Shown one piece after another: positions 23,716-35,870 of a DNA stretch of 64,000 nucleotides. The notes under the pieces were generated by a model. The model ran no database searches and had not been told where the DNA came from. It worked only from the letters and a program-made list of their open reading frames with translations. The stretch covers positions 434,001 through 498,000 of the forward strand of contig NC_084782.1 of the NCBI RefSeq assembly GCF_028858725.1, in the 5' to 3' direction. A program made the position numbers and the translations under genes. Each line of letters opens with the position of its first letter. The first letter of the stretch is position 1. Source of the DNA: Colius striatus (Eukaryota; Chordata; Aves; Coliiformes; Coliidae).

Positions 23716-25905
23716 GAGGATTTTTCCCTTGCTCTGGTTTGCATTTGCAGCCTGAGAAGCCAAAGTGACAGTTGATACAAACCACCTGAAATCCTGTCTG
23801 GAGGGACTCAGGTTGGGGTTTATTTCCCCATTTCTCTGGGTTTTGTGAGAGTATTAAACAGAGCTGAGCTCTGCTCTGTCCCCTGAGCACACCAAGACCA
23901 GGATTGATGAAGCAATAAGACATTCTCCCCTTCCCCCAGTGACTCCATCCCACAGATGTCAGCAGCAAAACCCATTTCTTGTGCTCCTCTTCCTGGGAAC
24001 CACAGGTAATAAAGAGCAGTGTCTTAATTTGGAGTCCTTCATTCTCACTCTTTGCCTTGAGCAGGAATTTAGGTCCCCATATCCTTTGTGTTCAGTCCCA
24101 GCTGGGGTGAGGGAGGACACATCTCAGGTTTTAGTGTGAGAAGAGACATTTCTGTGTCCAACAGCTGGAGAAATGAAATCCCACAGCAGAAAAAGTCAGC
24201 CCTAAAGCACCAAAAAGGAAACAGAGTGAATAAAGGCAGGGAAAAGGTGACATGTAAAAGCATCTTTGTAAGGCAGGGAGTGGTTTGGATGGAGCAGTTT
24301 AGGATTGGGGGGGAATAATCCATAAGTGGGGAGTGAGCAGAGATGGGACTGAGCCCAGACCTGCTCCTGCCCAGCTGCAGGGCACCAGGGAGGGAGCAGA
24401 AGGGCAGGAGGGATGTCAGGATGATGGAGGGGAGGAAAAGGCACTTCAGCATGCCCCAGGGTGATGGATGAGGCAACCCAAGCACAAGCAGGAACTGTGG
24501 AGAAGAGGAAGGGAGGAAGGTCAAAGCACAAAGCAGGACACAAGTGGAAGGGGCTTGGAGGGGAATTGCAGCTCTAAGTGCATTCATCTAAGCAGGAATC
24601 TGCAGGGCTCAGCTGGGAGGGGAGGGGCTGGGAGCCCAGGTTGGTGCCTTTGGGGAATGGTGCTTGCTGCAAAGTGCATGGCACAGAGAGGCCAACCCCA
24701 CTGCTACTGGGATGCACTGGGACTTCTCCAGCTGGGACAGCAGTCTGGGGAGCTGCCTGTAGGCTGTCCTGCCTGAGAAGCTGCTGGAATGGTTGCTGAG
24801 AGGTTTGGGGTGAGCTGAGGCCACGTGGGAAAGAGCAGAGTGGGAAAAATTAGGGGGGAATAGTGTGAGAGACCTCGATGATGATCTGAGCATCCAGGTT
24901 CACTTGGACCCCTGAGCTGCTCCAGCCCAGACTGTGAGTGAGCAGCACTGGAAATGTGCCAGGCAGGGTCTGAGCTGGCCCAGGCACCTTCCCACCCACC
25001 TGCAAACCAGGAGATCCCAGGGCAAAGGTGCCAGCCCATGGCTGGAGAGGTTTCAAGGGCAGATGGAGGAAGGCACAGCCTGCCCAGCACCACGTCCAGG
25101 AGGGATCATCACCTCAAAACACTTGGGCTGAGACTTCCCCATGCTCTGGGCTTGAAGCAAAGCCTGGTTTCCACCTCCCTCTGCATCTCCATGTTCAGTA
25201 TTCCAGCATCTCTGGGGCCTTTTCCTTCCCTTTGCCCTGGAGACAGGAGTTTAGGCAATATTTATTCCCATTGTTCCCTGGATGCTGGGAGCTGTTGATG
25301 GGCTGCTGGCAGCTGACAAAGCCCATTTCTGCAGGGCAATGGGTGTCTGCTCAGCACCTGCTGAGCTCCAGCACCAGCAGCTCTGGCCTTACCTGGGGCA
25401 GGAGCTGCTCTGTGCAGCCCCATCCCTCGAGATGAAGCTGCCAGGACCGAAGCTGCTGCCTCTGTGGGACATCTCTCCACTCTCCAGATTTTCTCCTGTG
25501 CTTTAATTATTGCCATCTGCTGTTGCAGGCTCCAGGGGCTGCTCAGTCTGTCTGGTGGCTGTCAGGCTCTGCTTAAATCAGCCCTGTTGGATCTGTCTCT
25601 CAGGTGGACCCGTGGCTGATTTTCCTGGGTGATGCTCTCGTCACCTCCTGAGCTGGGGCAGCTCTTCCCTTCCCAGCTTGCAATTCCCATTGAATTCAAC
25701 ATTACAGTTCCTGCTGGATAAATCCTTCCCATTTGCCACTGCATTTGTCATCTCTTAATAACATCAACACCACAGGGCTGCCAGGGGATTTTCAGAGGGT
25801 TACTGAGCTGCAGCATTTCCCAGCCTGACGACATCAGTGTGGCACAGACCCCATCACAGCTTCAGTGAGCACAAAGAATCCCCTTATAAAGCAAAGCAAG
25901 AACAT
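23716..25905. other. Intergenic, no recognised gene
   Basis: Unique sequence of ordinary composition. No exon, RNA gene or repeat family could be supported. Confidence 0.4.
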
Positions 25906-25909
25906 GAAA

Positions 25910-26302
25910 TGGCCCAACTGGCCCTGGGGCTGTTCAGCCTGGGGAAGACTGAGAAGGAGCCTCATCAACACTTATCAGTACCTAAAGGGTGGGTGTCAGG
26001 AGGATGGGGGGACACTTTGTTCTGTGGTGCCCAGGGACAGGACAAGGGGTGATGGGCACAAGCTGGAACACAGAAAGTTCCACTTAAACACAAGGAGCAA
26101 GTCCTTTGGTGCTGAGCTGAGGGAGCCCTGGCCCAGGCTGCCCAGGGAGGGTGTGGAGGCTCCTGCTCAGGAGGTTTCCAACCCCACCTGGACACGTTCC
26201 TGTGCCCCTGATCGAGGAGAACCTGCTGTAGCAGGGGCTGGGGCTGGATGAGCTCTGCAGGGCCCTTCCAGCCTCACCATGCTGGGATTCTGGGATTCTG
26301 TG
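25910..26302 (+). mobile_element. CR1 LINE, 5'-truncated
   Basis: Shows GGGGCTGTTCAGCCTGGGGA, AAAGGGTGGGTGTCAGGAGG, GGACAAGGGGTGATGGGCAC and a 3' end at TGGGATTCTGGGATTCTGTG. It is the last CR1 copy before a CR1-free stretch that reaches to about 39.0 kb. Confidence 0.9.
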
Positions 26303-27190
26303 TTGCACTGCATGAAGATACCTGAGCTTTGGGGACATTCAAGCCTGGGTCCAGCCTTGGAGGATATTTTCTGGTCTCCCAATGGCCTCTGTACACAAGG
26401 CAGCTCTTGCCACAGTGGGGCTGCCTCAGTTCCCAAGGGACTTGACCAGAGGGATGTGCTATGTCCTCCCTCCATCTCTCCTCAGGATCTTCCAGTCACC
26501 CATCTCCAGGAGGGATTAAGGTTTATTTCTGCCCTATCTATATCCCATTAAGGGCATTAAAGCAGGAGCCAGCAGCCCTGAGGAGCTTCCATGTGACTCC
26601 AGGAGCTGCTTTAAGTTGAGATCAAGCTGAGACCAAGTTGAGACCACACTAAGCCTGCCAGAAACACTCCCTACTTAGAGGGGCACATCCCCACATGCCA
26701 GCAGGAGGCCTGGGGTTGATGCAAAGTTATTTGCCACATGCTGGGTTGGATTTGCTGTCTGTGGGACTGGGAGGACACAGCACAGAGGAGGTGTTGGCAC
26801 CTTGGACCTTCCTCTCAAGAGAGCCCAGGGATGGAGGAGGACAGAGGACAGCCTGATGGGCTCCCTGTGATGATGATGCTGCATCTCAGCACTGCTCAGG
26901 ATTGCCCCCACACAGTGACAAGCCCCAAAGGGTTTCAGTCTCCTGCAGGGTCCCAGTGGCTTTGCTGACTGTGCCAGCATGGACATCCTGATCTCTGCAC
27001 GGCTTTTGGGTGAGCTGAGTGCAACCCCTGCCCCTGTCCTGTGATGTTCAGGGGTGGGATTCAGCCTCTTGGAGGCTGTTTATCACCAGGTTCTCCAGGA
27101 GCTTCTGGGGGGTGCCAGGAAGGCAGCTTTGCTCCAGCTTCACAGAGCTCCTGTCTTGCTGGGATGTGCAGAGGGTCTGTCTGTACACAG
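26303..27190. other. Intergenic, no recognised gene
   Basis: Unique sequence with no recognisable gene or repeat. Confidence 0.4.
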
Positions 27191-27193
27191 TGG

Positions 27194-27194
<1 letters not shown>

Positions 27195-27254
<60 letters not shown>
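27195..27254. repeat. Compound microsatellite (GA)n(GT)n
   Basis: About 16 GA dinucleotides are followed directly by about 14 GT dinucleotides. It gives spurious open frames on both strands. Confidence 0.97.
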
Positions 27255-27459
27255 CATCCACATGTGTGTGCACACCTGTGTGTACATGCCTGCTTCAACA
27301 TCTGCATGCACCTGTACAGCTGCATGCATGTGGGTGCAAGTGTGACCATGGATCTACACACATGTGCTTGTGCACACTCATGTGCTCACACTATGGTGTG
27401 TGTCAGGTGTGTGAGCCCTGGCTCCCCACAGCCCCTGTTCCCAGAGAGTTGCCTGGGTG

Positions 27460-28025
27460 ACATGGTATGCACATGTGTGTGCCAGGGCATGCCACACATG
27501 TGCCACAATGCAACATGCATGCACACATGTGTGCCAGAGGGTGTCATGCATGCACAGACACATGTGGCACTACCCCATGCATGCACATGTGTGTGCCAGG
27601 GTATGCCACACATGCTCAGACATGTGCCACAATGCAACTGGCATGCACATATGTGTGCCAGAGGGTGCCATACCTGCACACACATGTTACAATGCAAGAT
27701 GCAGGTGCATATGTGTGCCAGAGCATGCTGTGCATTCACACACATGCTACAATGCAATATGCATGTGCATTCATGTGCCAGGGGTGCCACACATGCACAT
27801 CCAGGTAACATGGGACATCATCCATGCACATACATGAGCTATAGGACACCATCCATGCACATACATGAGCTATAGGACACCATGCATGAACACAGGTGTG
27901 CCAGGGCATGCCATGCATGCACACACACGTGCTACAATGCACCAGGTACATGCACTCAAGTGCCAGAGGGTGGAGTGCCTGCATAAATATGCACTGCAGT
28001 GCAAGCTGCATGCACACAGCACAGG
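27460..28025. repeat. ~60-bp minisatellite rich in ATGCACACATGTG
   Basis: About nine diverged units each contain GTGTGCCAGRG, a TGCCACA block, an ACAATGCAA block and ATGCATGCACA. Two copies of ACATGAGCTATAGGACACCAT lie near 27830-27885. The His/Cys/Met-rich open frames are by-products of the repeat. Confidence 0.88.
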
Positions 28026-28029
28026 TAAC

Positions 28030-29490
28030 ATGTCCCCAAGGGCACTGCAACAACAGCTCCAGCTGATGCACAGGTGCTCTCACACACAACAGCCCTGAGA
28101 GAGGTGCTGCATGCAAACCTGCACACACATGCCCCAGTGCAGTCACTGCATGGCCACCAGCCCTGCTCTCCTCACAGCCTCGAGTCTTACCCCTGCCTCA
28201 GTTTCCCCACCTGCAAAGGGCCCACGTGGGGCAGCCACCCTGTGCCTAATCACCTCCTGGGTTAATCATTGATGTCCCCTCCCAGCAGCTGGGCTGACCA
28301 GGACTCAGGGACCTTGGCCCATCCTGCACCAGCCAACGATTCCCAGGGGGACACTGGTGAGTTCATTCCCCCACACCCCAAGCAGGACAGGTTCCCAACA
28401 TCACCAGCCTGGGGTTGTCACCAGCATCCAGCCTGGAGGGAATGAGGCTGCTGGGGGGATGGCTTGGGGGTCCCCGTGCCCCCGTGATGGGGTTTGGGGA
28501 GGGTGGAGGCCACCCCTGTCCCTGTGCCACCCCTGTGCCAACCCCCACCTGCAGCTGCAAAATCCTTCTGCAGTGAAAAAAATAGTTATTAGCATTGGTC
28601 AAACATCCTGGTGAGGTCCCAGCAGCAACCAGCAGCAGGGCTGGATCCACACCAGGGCGGTTGTAGGGTGCTGGGGGCTTCCAGGGTAACCCCTGCTCAG
28701 CCAGGGACACCCCCAGCATCAGTTTGGCTCAGTCACAGACCCTCCAAGGGACATTGTGGGGTCTCCAGGTTGGGGACAACGTGTCCTTGTCACCTGGCAC
28801 TGCAAGTGGTCACACTGTGCCCTCTGAGCCTCCCTTGCTGTCCCACCTGCATGTCCCCATCCCTGCTCTCCATCCATCCCATCCTCCCTCACTGCCACCC
28901 CCTCCTCCTGCCAGCCCCAGGGGACAAGGAATCCCTGTCCTTCAGCGTCCCACTCGGTGCAGCATCCCAGGGAGGACGGTGGTGGGTGCTGTGGGTGCCT
29001 CACACAGCCTGTCCCACCCTGGGCCTGGCTCCCTCCTCCCTCCTTCCCACCCCCTTGGCACCAGCCCCACCGCTGACCCTGTGCTCTGCCTACCCCTAGG
29101 TCGGAGCAGGAAGGGACCCAGAGGGGAGTCCCCATCTCCTGTGGGGTCCCTCGTTGGCTGTGAGACAGCAGGAGGGAGAGCTGCCAGGCCAGGGAGCAGA
29201 GCAGGACCCTGGGCACGGGGCGGCCGCAGTGCCAGGCCAGGCTGGAGGGTGCCCGGTAAGGCTGCTGGGGGTTGGGGGGTGCTGGTGGGACCCCTGACGC
29301 TGTGACCACAGCCCCCAAAAGTGCCAACCCTGGCCCTGGGGCAGTCCCATACGCAGGGTGAGCCCTGTCTCTGCTGCCGGAGAGGAGGGGGGCAGAGGAG
29401 GGGGCACAGGGTGGCACTGGGCATCGCTGCCGCTTGCAGCCGGAGCATCTGCGCCCGGAGGGTCTGACGGGGAGGGGATGGTCTCTCCGC
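28030..29490. other. Intergenic or 5' region of the PKI gene
   Basis: CpG content rises from about 29.1 kb. A donor-like CCCG/GTAAGG lies at 29258-29263 and could end a 5' untranslated exon that splices to the acceptor at 29491-29492. That exon is only a candidate. No other gene was recognised. Confidence 0.4.
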
Positions 29491-30450
29491 AGGGTTAGAA
29501 TGACCGAGGTGGAACCCGTGCTGGACTTCGCATCCTCCGGGAGAACCGGGCGGCGCAACGCCCTGCCCGACATCCTGGGCTCGCCGGCCGGCGTCAGCCC
29601 CTCCGACCTGCCCCTCAAACTGGCCGAGATGTCCCTGAGCGCGGGTACGTGCTGGGCAAACGCCGGGCCGGGGAGGACGGGGCAGGAGCGCGGGGTTGCT
29701 CATCCCCCTCGTGTCTCCCGGCAGGCAGCGCCCAGGACATGCAGTCACCCTCGGCGGAGCTGCCCCCTCCGCAGCCCCCCAGCCCCGAGCTCAAGGACAC
29801 GTCCTAAGCCCGTTGCACGGGGCAGGGGAGGGACGTTGCTGAGCAGCGGAGGAACGAGGCTGCGCATCCTCAGCCCGGCGTCGCTGGGATTTGCTCGGTG
29901 CCACCGCGGCATCACCCCCCGGCCCGGCGGGAGCATCGCGGGGACCCCGCCGCGAGGAACGGGCCGTTCCCGGCCACACGCCCCGGTGGGGGGATTGGGG
30001 GGGTGGGGGTTTGCCCTCCCGGAGGGGACAGGGATGGTTTTCCGTTCCGGGGCGTCTGGCAGAGCCGGGCACATCGCGGGGTGCCGGGTGGGTTTTGGTC
30101 CTCAGCGGCCGAGCAGCCCCGGGGGGGTTCGGCTGAGTGTGGTGTTCACTGTGATGTTTTGGGTACCACGGCTGTCTCTTGGCTTTTCTTCCTGGGTGAT
30201 GCCTCCGGCAAGACGGGGAGGGGGTGGGAAGCACCGCACAACCCCCGCAGCCCCCTCTGCTCCCCGTCCAGCCCGTCAGCAGAGCCCCTGGTCCCGGCAG
30301 CCCTGCAGAGGGACCCCACTGCGAGCAGAGCACACGGGGGGGTCCCTGCCCCGGGCTGGGGGCGTCGCGGCTCCTGGGGACGGGGGATGCTGATGATTTC
30401 GAAGCAGGTCAGTAGAGTGACGCTGGTTTGGGCATCCCCAGCCTTATGCA
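29400..30450. promoter_or_regulatory. CpG-rich region around the PKI gene
   Basis: High CpG density covers both PKI coding exons and several hundred bases downstream. It may be part of the gene's own promoter island or just GC-rich terrain. Sequence from 29808 to 30600 after the stop holds no canonical polyadenylation signal and no other recognised gene. Confidence 0.5.
29500..29807 (+). CDS. cAMP-dependent protein kinase inhibitor (PKI) family member, not assignable to PKIA/B/G
   Basis: Two coding exons, 29500-29644 and 29725-29807 (phase 1, GT/AG), encode 75 aa; PKIA, PKIB and PKIG have 76-78. An acceptor (CTCTCCGCAG) lies 8 bp before the ATG, implying an upstream untranslated exon. Residues 10-23 (FASSGRTGRRNALP) hold the hydrophobic Phe10 and the pseudosubstrate R-T-G-R-R-N-A-L that blocks the PKA catalytic cleft, with Ala in place of Ser/Thr. 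Residues 37-46 (LPLKLAEMSL) match the PKI nuclear export signal. Family knowledge predicts that it inhibits free PKA C subunit and carries it out of the nucleus. The core resembles PKIB most (NALPDI and SDLPLKL blocks). The N-terminal helix is one residue shorter than in PKIA and has Leu where PKIA has Tyr. The C-terminus is a proline-rich tail unlike the known three. No AATAAA was found before the minisatellite at 30.6 kb. Confidence 0.9.
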
Positions 30451-30600
30451 TCACCTCGGGGCCACCCATGGGAGCCCATCCCTGCTGCAGCCCAGGGACC
30501 CCCCCATGTCCCTGGGGAAAGGCCAGGACGGGCAAGCAGCGGTGAATGGGAGCAGTAGCACACGAACAGATGCCCCCACACGCTGATGTCCCTCTGCCCC

Positions 30601-33358
30601 AGATGCCCTCACACAGAGGTACCCACACACACAGAGATACCCACACACACACAGATACCCACAAACACACAGATGCCCACACACACCCACACACAGATGC
30701 CCACAAACACATACACAGATGCACACACACACACACACAGATGCCCACACACACAATACGGATGCCCATGCACACACAAATGCCCCCACACACACACAGA
30801 TGCCCACACACACAATACGGATGCCCATGCACACACAAAGATGCCCACGAACACACAGATGCCCCCACACACACACAAATGCCCACACACACACACAGAT
30901 GCCCCCCACACACACACACAAATGCCCACACACACACACACAGATATCCACACACACACAGATACCCACAAACACACAGATGCCCACACACACCCACACA
31001 CAGATGCCCACAAACACATACACAGATGCACACACACACACACACAGATGCCCACACACACAATACGGATGCCCATGCACACACAAAGATGCCCACGAAC
31101 ACACAGATGCCCACACACACACACAAATGCCTACACACACACAGATGCCCACACACACACACAGATGCCCACACACACACAGATGCCCACACACGCACAG
31201 ATACCCACACACACACAGATGCCCACACACACACACAGATGCCCACACACACACACAGATGCCCACACACGCACAGATACCCACACACACACAGATGCCC
31301 ACACACACACAGATGCCCACACACACACACAGATGCCCACACACACACAGATGCCCACACACGCACACAGATGCCCACACACACACAGATGCCCACACAC
31401 ACACACAGATGCCCACACACACACACAGATGCCCACGCACACACACAGATGCCCATGCACACACACAGATGCCCACACACACACAGATGCCCACACACAC
31501 ACAGATGCCCACACACGCACACAGATGCCCACACACACACAGATGCCCACACACACACACAGATGCCCACACACACACACAGATGCCCACACACGCACAG
31601 ATACCCACACACACACACAGATGCCCACACACACACAGATGCCCATGCACACACACAGATGCCCACACACACACAGATGCCCACACACGCACAGATACCC
31701 ACACACACACAGATGCCCACACACACACACAGATACCCACACACACACACAGATGCCCACACACACACAGATGCCCACACACGCACAGATACCCACACAC
31801 ACACAGATGCCCACACACACACACAGATGCCCACACACACACACAGATGCCCACACACGCACAGATACCCACACACACACAGATGCCCACACACACACAC
31901 AGATGCCCACACACGCACAGATGCCCACACACACACACAGATGCCCACACACACACACAGATGCCCACACACACACAGATGCCCACACACGCACACAGAT
32001 GCCCACACACGCACAGATACCCACACACACACAGATGCCCACACACACACAGATGCCCACACACACACACAGATGCCCACACACACACAGATGCCCACAC
32101 ACGCACAGATGCCCACACACACACAGATGCCCACACACGCACAGATGCCCACACACACACACAGATGCCCACACACGCACAGATGCCCACACACACACAC
32201 AGATGCCCACACACACACAGATGCCCATGCACACACAGATGCCCACACACGCACAGATGCCCACACACACACACAGATGTCCACACACGCACAGATGCCC
32301 ACACACACACACAGATGCCCACACACACACACAGATGCCCACACACACACAGATGCCCACACACGCACAGATACCCACACACACACACAGATGCCCACAC
32401 ACACACACAGATGCCCACACACACACACAGATGCCCACACACGCACAGATACCCACACACACACACAGATGCCCACACACACACACAGATGCCCACGAAC
32501 ACACAGATGCCCACACACACACACAAATGCCTACACACACACACACAAATGGCCACACACACACAGATGCTCACACACATACACACATGCTCACACACAC
32601 ACACAGATGCCCACACACACACACACAGATGCCCACACACACACACAGATGCCCACACACACACAGATGCCCACACACACACACAGATGCCCCACACACA
32701 CAGATGCCCACACACACACACACAGATGCCCCCCACACACACACAGATGCCCACACACACACAGATGCCCACACACACACACAGATGCCCCACACACACA
32801 GATGCCCACACACACACACAGATGCCCCCCACACACACACAGATGCCCACACACACAGAGATGCCCATACACACACACAGATGCCCATGCACACACAGGT
32901 GCCCATGCAGATGCCCACACACACACACAGATGCCCCCCACACACACACAGATGCCCACACACACACAGATGCCCACACACACACAGATGCCCACACACA
33001 CACACAGATGCCCCACACACACACACAGATGCCCACACACACAGAGATGCCCATACACACACACAGATGCCCATGCACACACAGGTGCCCATGCAGATGC
33101 CCACACACACACATGCACACACACACATTCTCACACACAGATATCCACACACACAGAGATGCCCATACACACACACAAATGCCCATGCACACACAGGTGC
33201 CCACGCAGATGCCCACACACACACATACAAATGCCACCCCCCCCCCCACTCACACACACAGATGCACACACACACACGGATGCCCACACACACAGATGCC
33301 CATGCACACACACACACAGGTGCCCACGCAGATGCCCACACACACACAGCGATGCCCC
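30601..33358. repeat. 2.76-kb CA-rich minisatellite (CACACACAGATGCC)n
   Basis: Well over 100 units of (CA)n-AGATGCCC, mostly 16, 18 or 20 bp, with GATACCC, GCACAG and AATACGGATG variants. The unit contains no stop in any forward frame and few in reverse, which produces frames of about 470-1250 codons on both strands (His/Thr-rich forward, Cys/Val-rich reverse). Such overlapping frames in nearly every phase show non-coding sequence. A 306-bp higher-order duplication covers about 30680-31290. Confidence 0.97.
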
Positions 33359-33810
33359 ACTGCAAAGTGCTGGCAATGGAGTGGGGCTTTTCCCCAGGCT
33401 CTGCCTGTGCTCCCCAAAACCTCTGCTCCTGCTGGAGGGTGGGACAGGGACCCTCTTGCCCGGGCACCGAGGGGCTGGGAAGGACTCGTGGTGCCCGGAT
33501 CCTGCCCGGCCCAGGGGCTGAGCGCTGTGCGCGGTGTGCTGGAGGCAGCTCCACGCCGGACGCTCACCCGTAGCTGTCGCTGTGGGACCAGCGAAGGAAT
33601 CCTGACGCGCAGAATCACTCAGGGCACTGCCCGGGGGGTGACCGCGGCTGCAGAGCCGTGCGGGGCCACGCGCGGGGCCACAGTGGCCAGCAGCACCCAC
33701 CCTCCGCACCCCACCGTGGTCCTGGGCACCCTCCGAGCTCGTGGGCGAGGGCAGTGGCTGCCCGGCCTCTGGTGTATGGGGAGGCAAATCCCTGCCGGGA
33801 CCTGGCGCCG
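33359..33810. other. Single-copy spacer between two inverted arrays
   Basis: About 450 bp of CpG-rich, non-repetitive sequence between the CA-rich array and its reverse-complement partner. I see no convincing exon; frames running through it come from the flanking arrays. Confidence 0.6.
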
Positions 33811-34530
33811 TGTGTATGTGTGTGAGCATCCGTGTGTGTGTGTGAGCATCTGTGTGTGTGTGCGTAGGTATCCGTGTGTGTGTGTGTGGGCATCTGTGTG
33901 TGTGTGTGAGCATCTGTGTGTGCGTGGGCATCCGTGTGTGTGTGTGGGCACCTGTGTGCGTGTGTGGGCATCTGTGTGTGTGTGTGGGCATCCATGTGTG
34001 TGTGTGGGCATCTCTGTGTGTGCGTGGGCATCCATGTGTGTGTGTGGGCATCGTGTGTGTGTGTGGGCATCCGTGTGTGTGTGTGGGCATCTGCGCGTGT
34101 GTGTGAGCATCCATGTGTGTATGTGGGTATCTGTGTGTGCGTGGGTATCTGTGTGTGCGTGGGCATCCGTGTGTGTGTGTGTGAGCATCTCTGTGTGTGT
34201 GTGGGCATCTGTGTGTGTGTGTGAGCATCTGTGTGTGTGTGTGGGCATCTGTGTGTGTGAGCATCTGTGTGTGTGCATGGGCATCCGTGTGTGTGTGTGG
34301 GCATCCGTGAGTGTGGGTGCATCTGTTTGTGTGTGGGCATCCATATGTGCATGGGCATTTGTGTGTGTGCATGGGCATCCGTGTGTGTGTGTGCATGGGC
34401 ATCCGTGTGTGTGTGTGCGTGGGCATCCGTGTGCGTGGGCATCTGTGTCTGTGCATGTGCGTGGGTGTCTGTGAGTGGGAGTGGGTGCCCGTGCGTGTGG
34501 GTGCTGCTGTGGGTGGGTGTCAGTGTGGGT
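33811..34530. repeat. TG-rich minisatellite, inverted relative to the previous array
   Basis: About 0.7 kb of GTGTGTGTGGGCATCTG and GTGGGCATCCG units, the reverse complement of the CACACAGATGCCCACAC units at 30601-33358. It degenerates toward 34.5 kb. Together the arrays form a long imperfect inverted repeat. Confidence 0.95.
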
Positions 34531-35690
34531 GATGCCCATATGCGTGGGCAGCCGTGTGCATCCGTGCCCATGTGCTCTGGCACCCATCTGCCTGGGGGGT
34601 GGCTCTCGGTGGGGATGCCCGTGGGTGACCCTGTGCCCGTTGTCTCGGGTGGGTTGGGGGGGGGTGTGGGAACCAGCGCTGGGCAGATTTGGGGCACTGA
34701 CACGGGGGACTGAGGGCACAGGGGACAGTCCCTGCCCTCTTCATCCCCTCTGGCTCCCCAGGCAATAACCGATCCCCCTTTCCCTGTGTGCTGGGGGTGT
34801 CCCAGGGCCAGGGGGCCACCTACCCTGGGAGAGGAGGGTCCCGCGGGAGGCGGTGCCGGTGGGAGGAGGCTGAACACGAACTCCCGGCTATTTTTGGGTG
34901 TGTGCTGACGCCCTGGGGCCGGGAAGAGGGAGAAAGTGTCGCTGGGTCCCTCCCAGACCTGGTCACTCTGATGTCCCCGAGATGCAGGGTCGTGCTGTGG
35001 CCGCGGCTCCGGGACACTCTGACCCTCCCCGGGACCCTGCCCGGGGACAGGAGCAGACACATCCCCAGGTGGGGAGGCGACAGTGAATCCCATGGCCACA
35101 GGTGACACACGGTGGCCCCAGCCCCACTGCCACCAGTGCCCGAAGGGGAGGTGTGGTGGGGACACGCTGCTGGTCCATGGCCCCGGCCCCTCCTTGTCCC
35201 CAGTGACCCCCCGGCACACGGAGCATCGCTGAGAGCTCGTGTGTGCCCCTCACACACACACACAGCAGGGCTGAGCTCACACGAGTCCCCAACCCCAGTG
35301 CTCGCTGCTCCCCGTGCCTCAGTTTCCCTGTCCCCAGGACACCTCACCCTGCAGGACAGTGCCATGACTGTCCCCACGTCCTGGCACACCGCGGGCAGCA
35401 CCCCCCGACCCCCTTCTGGTGCAGCCGGGATGGGGATGGGGGAGGGCAGAGGGTCCCCCCTACACCTCCCGTGCCTCAGTTTCTCCACATCCCACAGCCT
35501 GTGGCCACCCCGCACTGCCGGGGCAGAGACCCCACACAACTCACGCCACAACTTGCGACCCAGATTAAGCCGGTGTGGGAGGGGGGAGGGCTCCGGGCAG
35601 GGCTCGGTGGCCAGCGCCGGGGGCCGCTCGGTAGCCCAGGCTGAGGTGGCCGCTGGCAGCGCTGCCGAGGAGTATTTCTGGAGCGCTTGT
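34531..35690. other. FABP3 5' flank
   Basis: GC-rich intergenic DNA. Open frames here, one running into FABP3 exon 1, show no homology that I recognise. No mobile element was seen. Confidence 0.4.
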
Positions 35691-35697
35691 GCTCTTT

Positions 35698-35726
35698 CCA
35701 ATCATGTGATGAGGACATTATTTAAG
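35698..35726 (+). promoter_or_regulatory. FABP3 core promoter: CCAAT box, E-box and TATA-like element
   Basis: CCAAT lies at 35698-35702, CATGTG (E-box) at 35704-35709 and TATTTAAG at 35719-35726. The TATA-like element is about 145 bp before the FABP3 start codon, placing transcription initiation near 35750. A TATA-containing promoter suits a tissue-restricted gene such as FABP3. Confidence 0.75.
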
Positions 35727-35870
35727 GCGGTTGCGAGGCCGTCAGGCAGCTGCGAGCTCCGGCCGTTGCGGTGCCAACACTCCGAACCCGAACAGACCAA
35801 CCCCCCCCAACACACACACCCCCCAAAAACGAGCCCCCCCCGTGCCGCCCCCTCCCCGCAGCCCCTCGCC

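Noticed and set aside
28719-29748. Minus-strand frames of about 270-300 codons overlapping the PKI gene
   Set aside because: They are shadows of GC-rich sequence. The plus-strand PKI exons explain the region, with family homology and splice sites.
30146-34474. Open frames of about 470-1250 codons on both strands (His/Thr-rich and Cys/Val-rich)
   Set aside because: They lie in simple CA/TG arrays whose units contain no stop codon in several frames. Frames overlap in nearly all phases and have no domain, so they are not genes.
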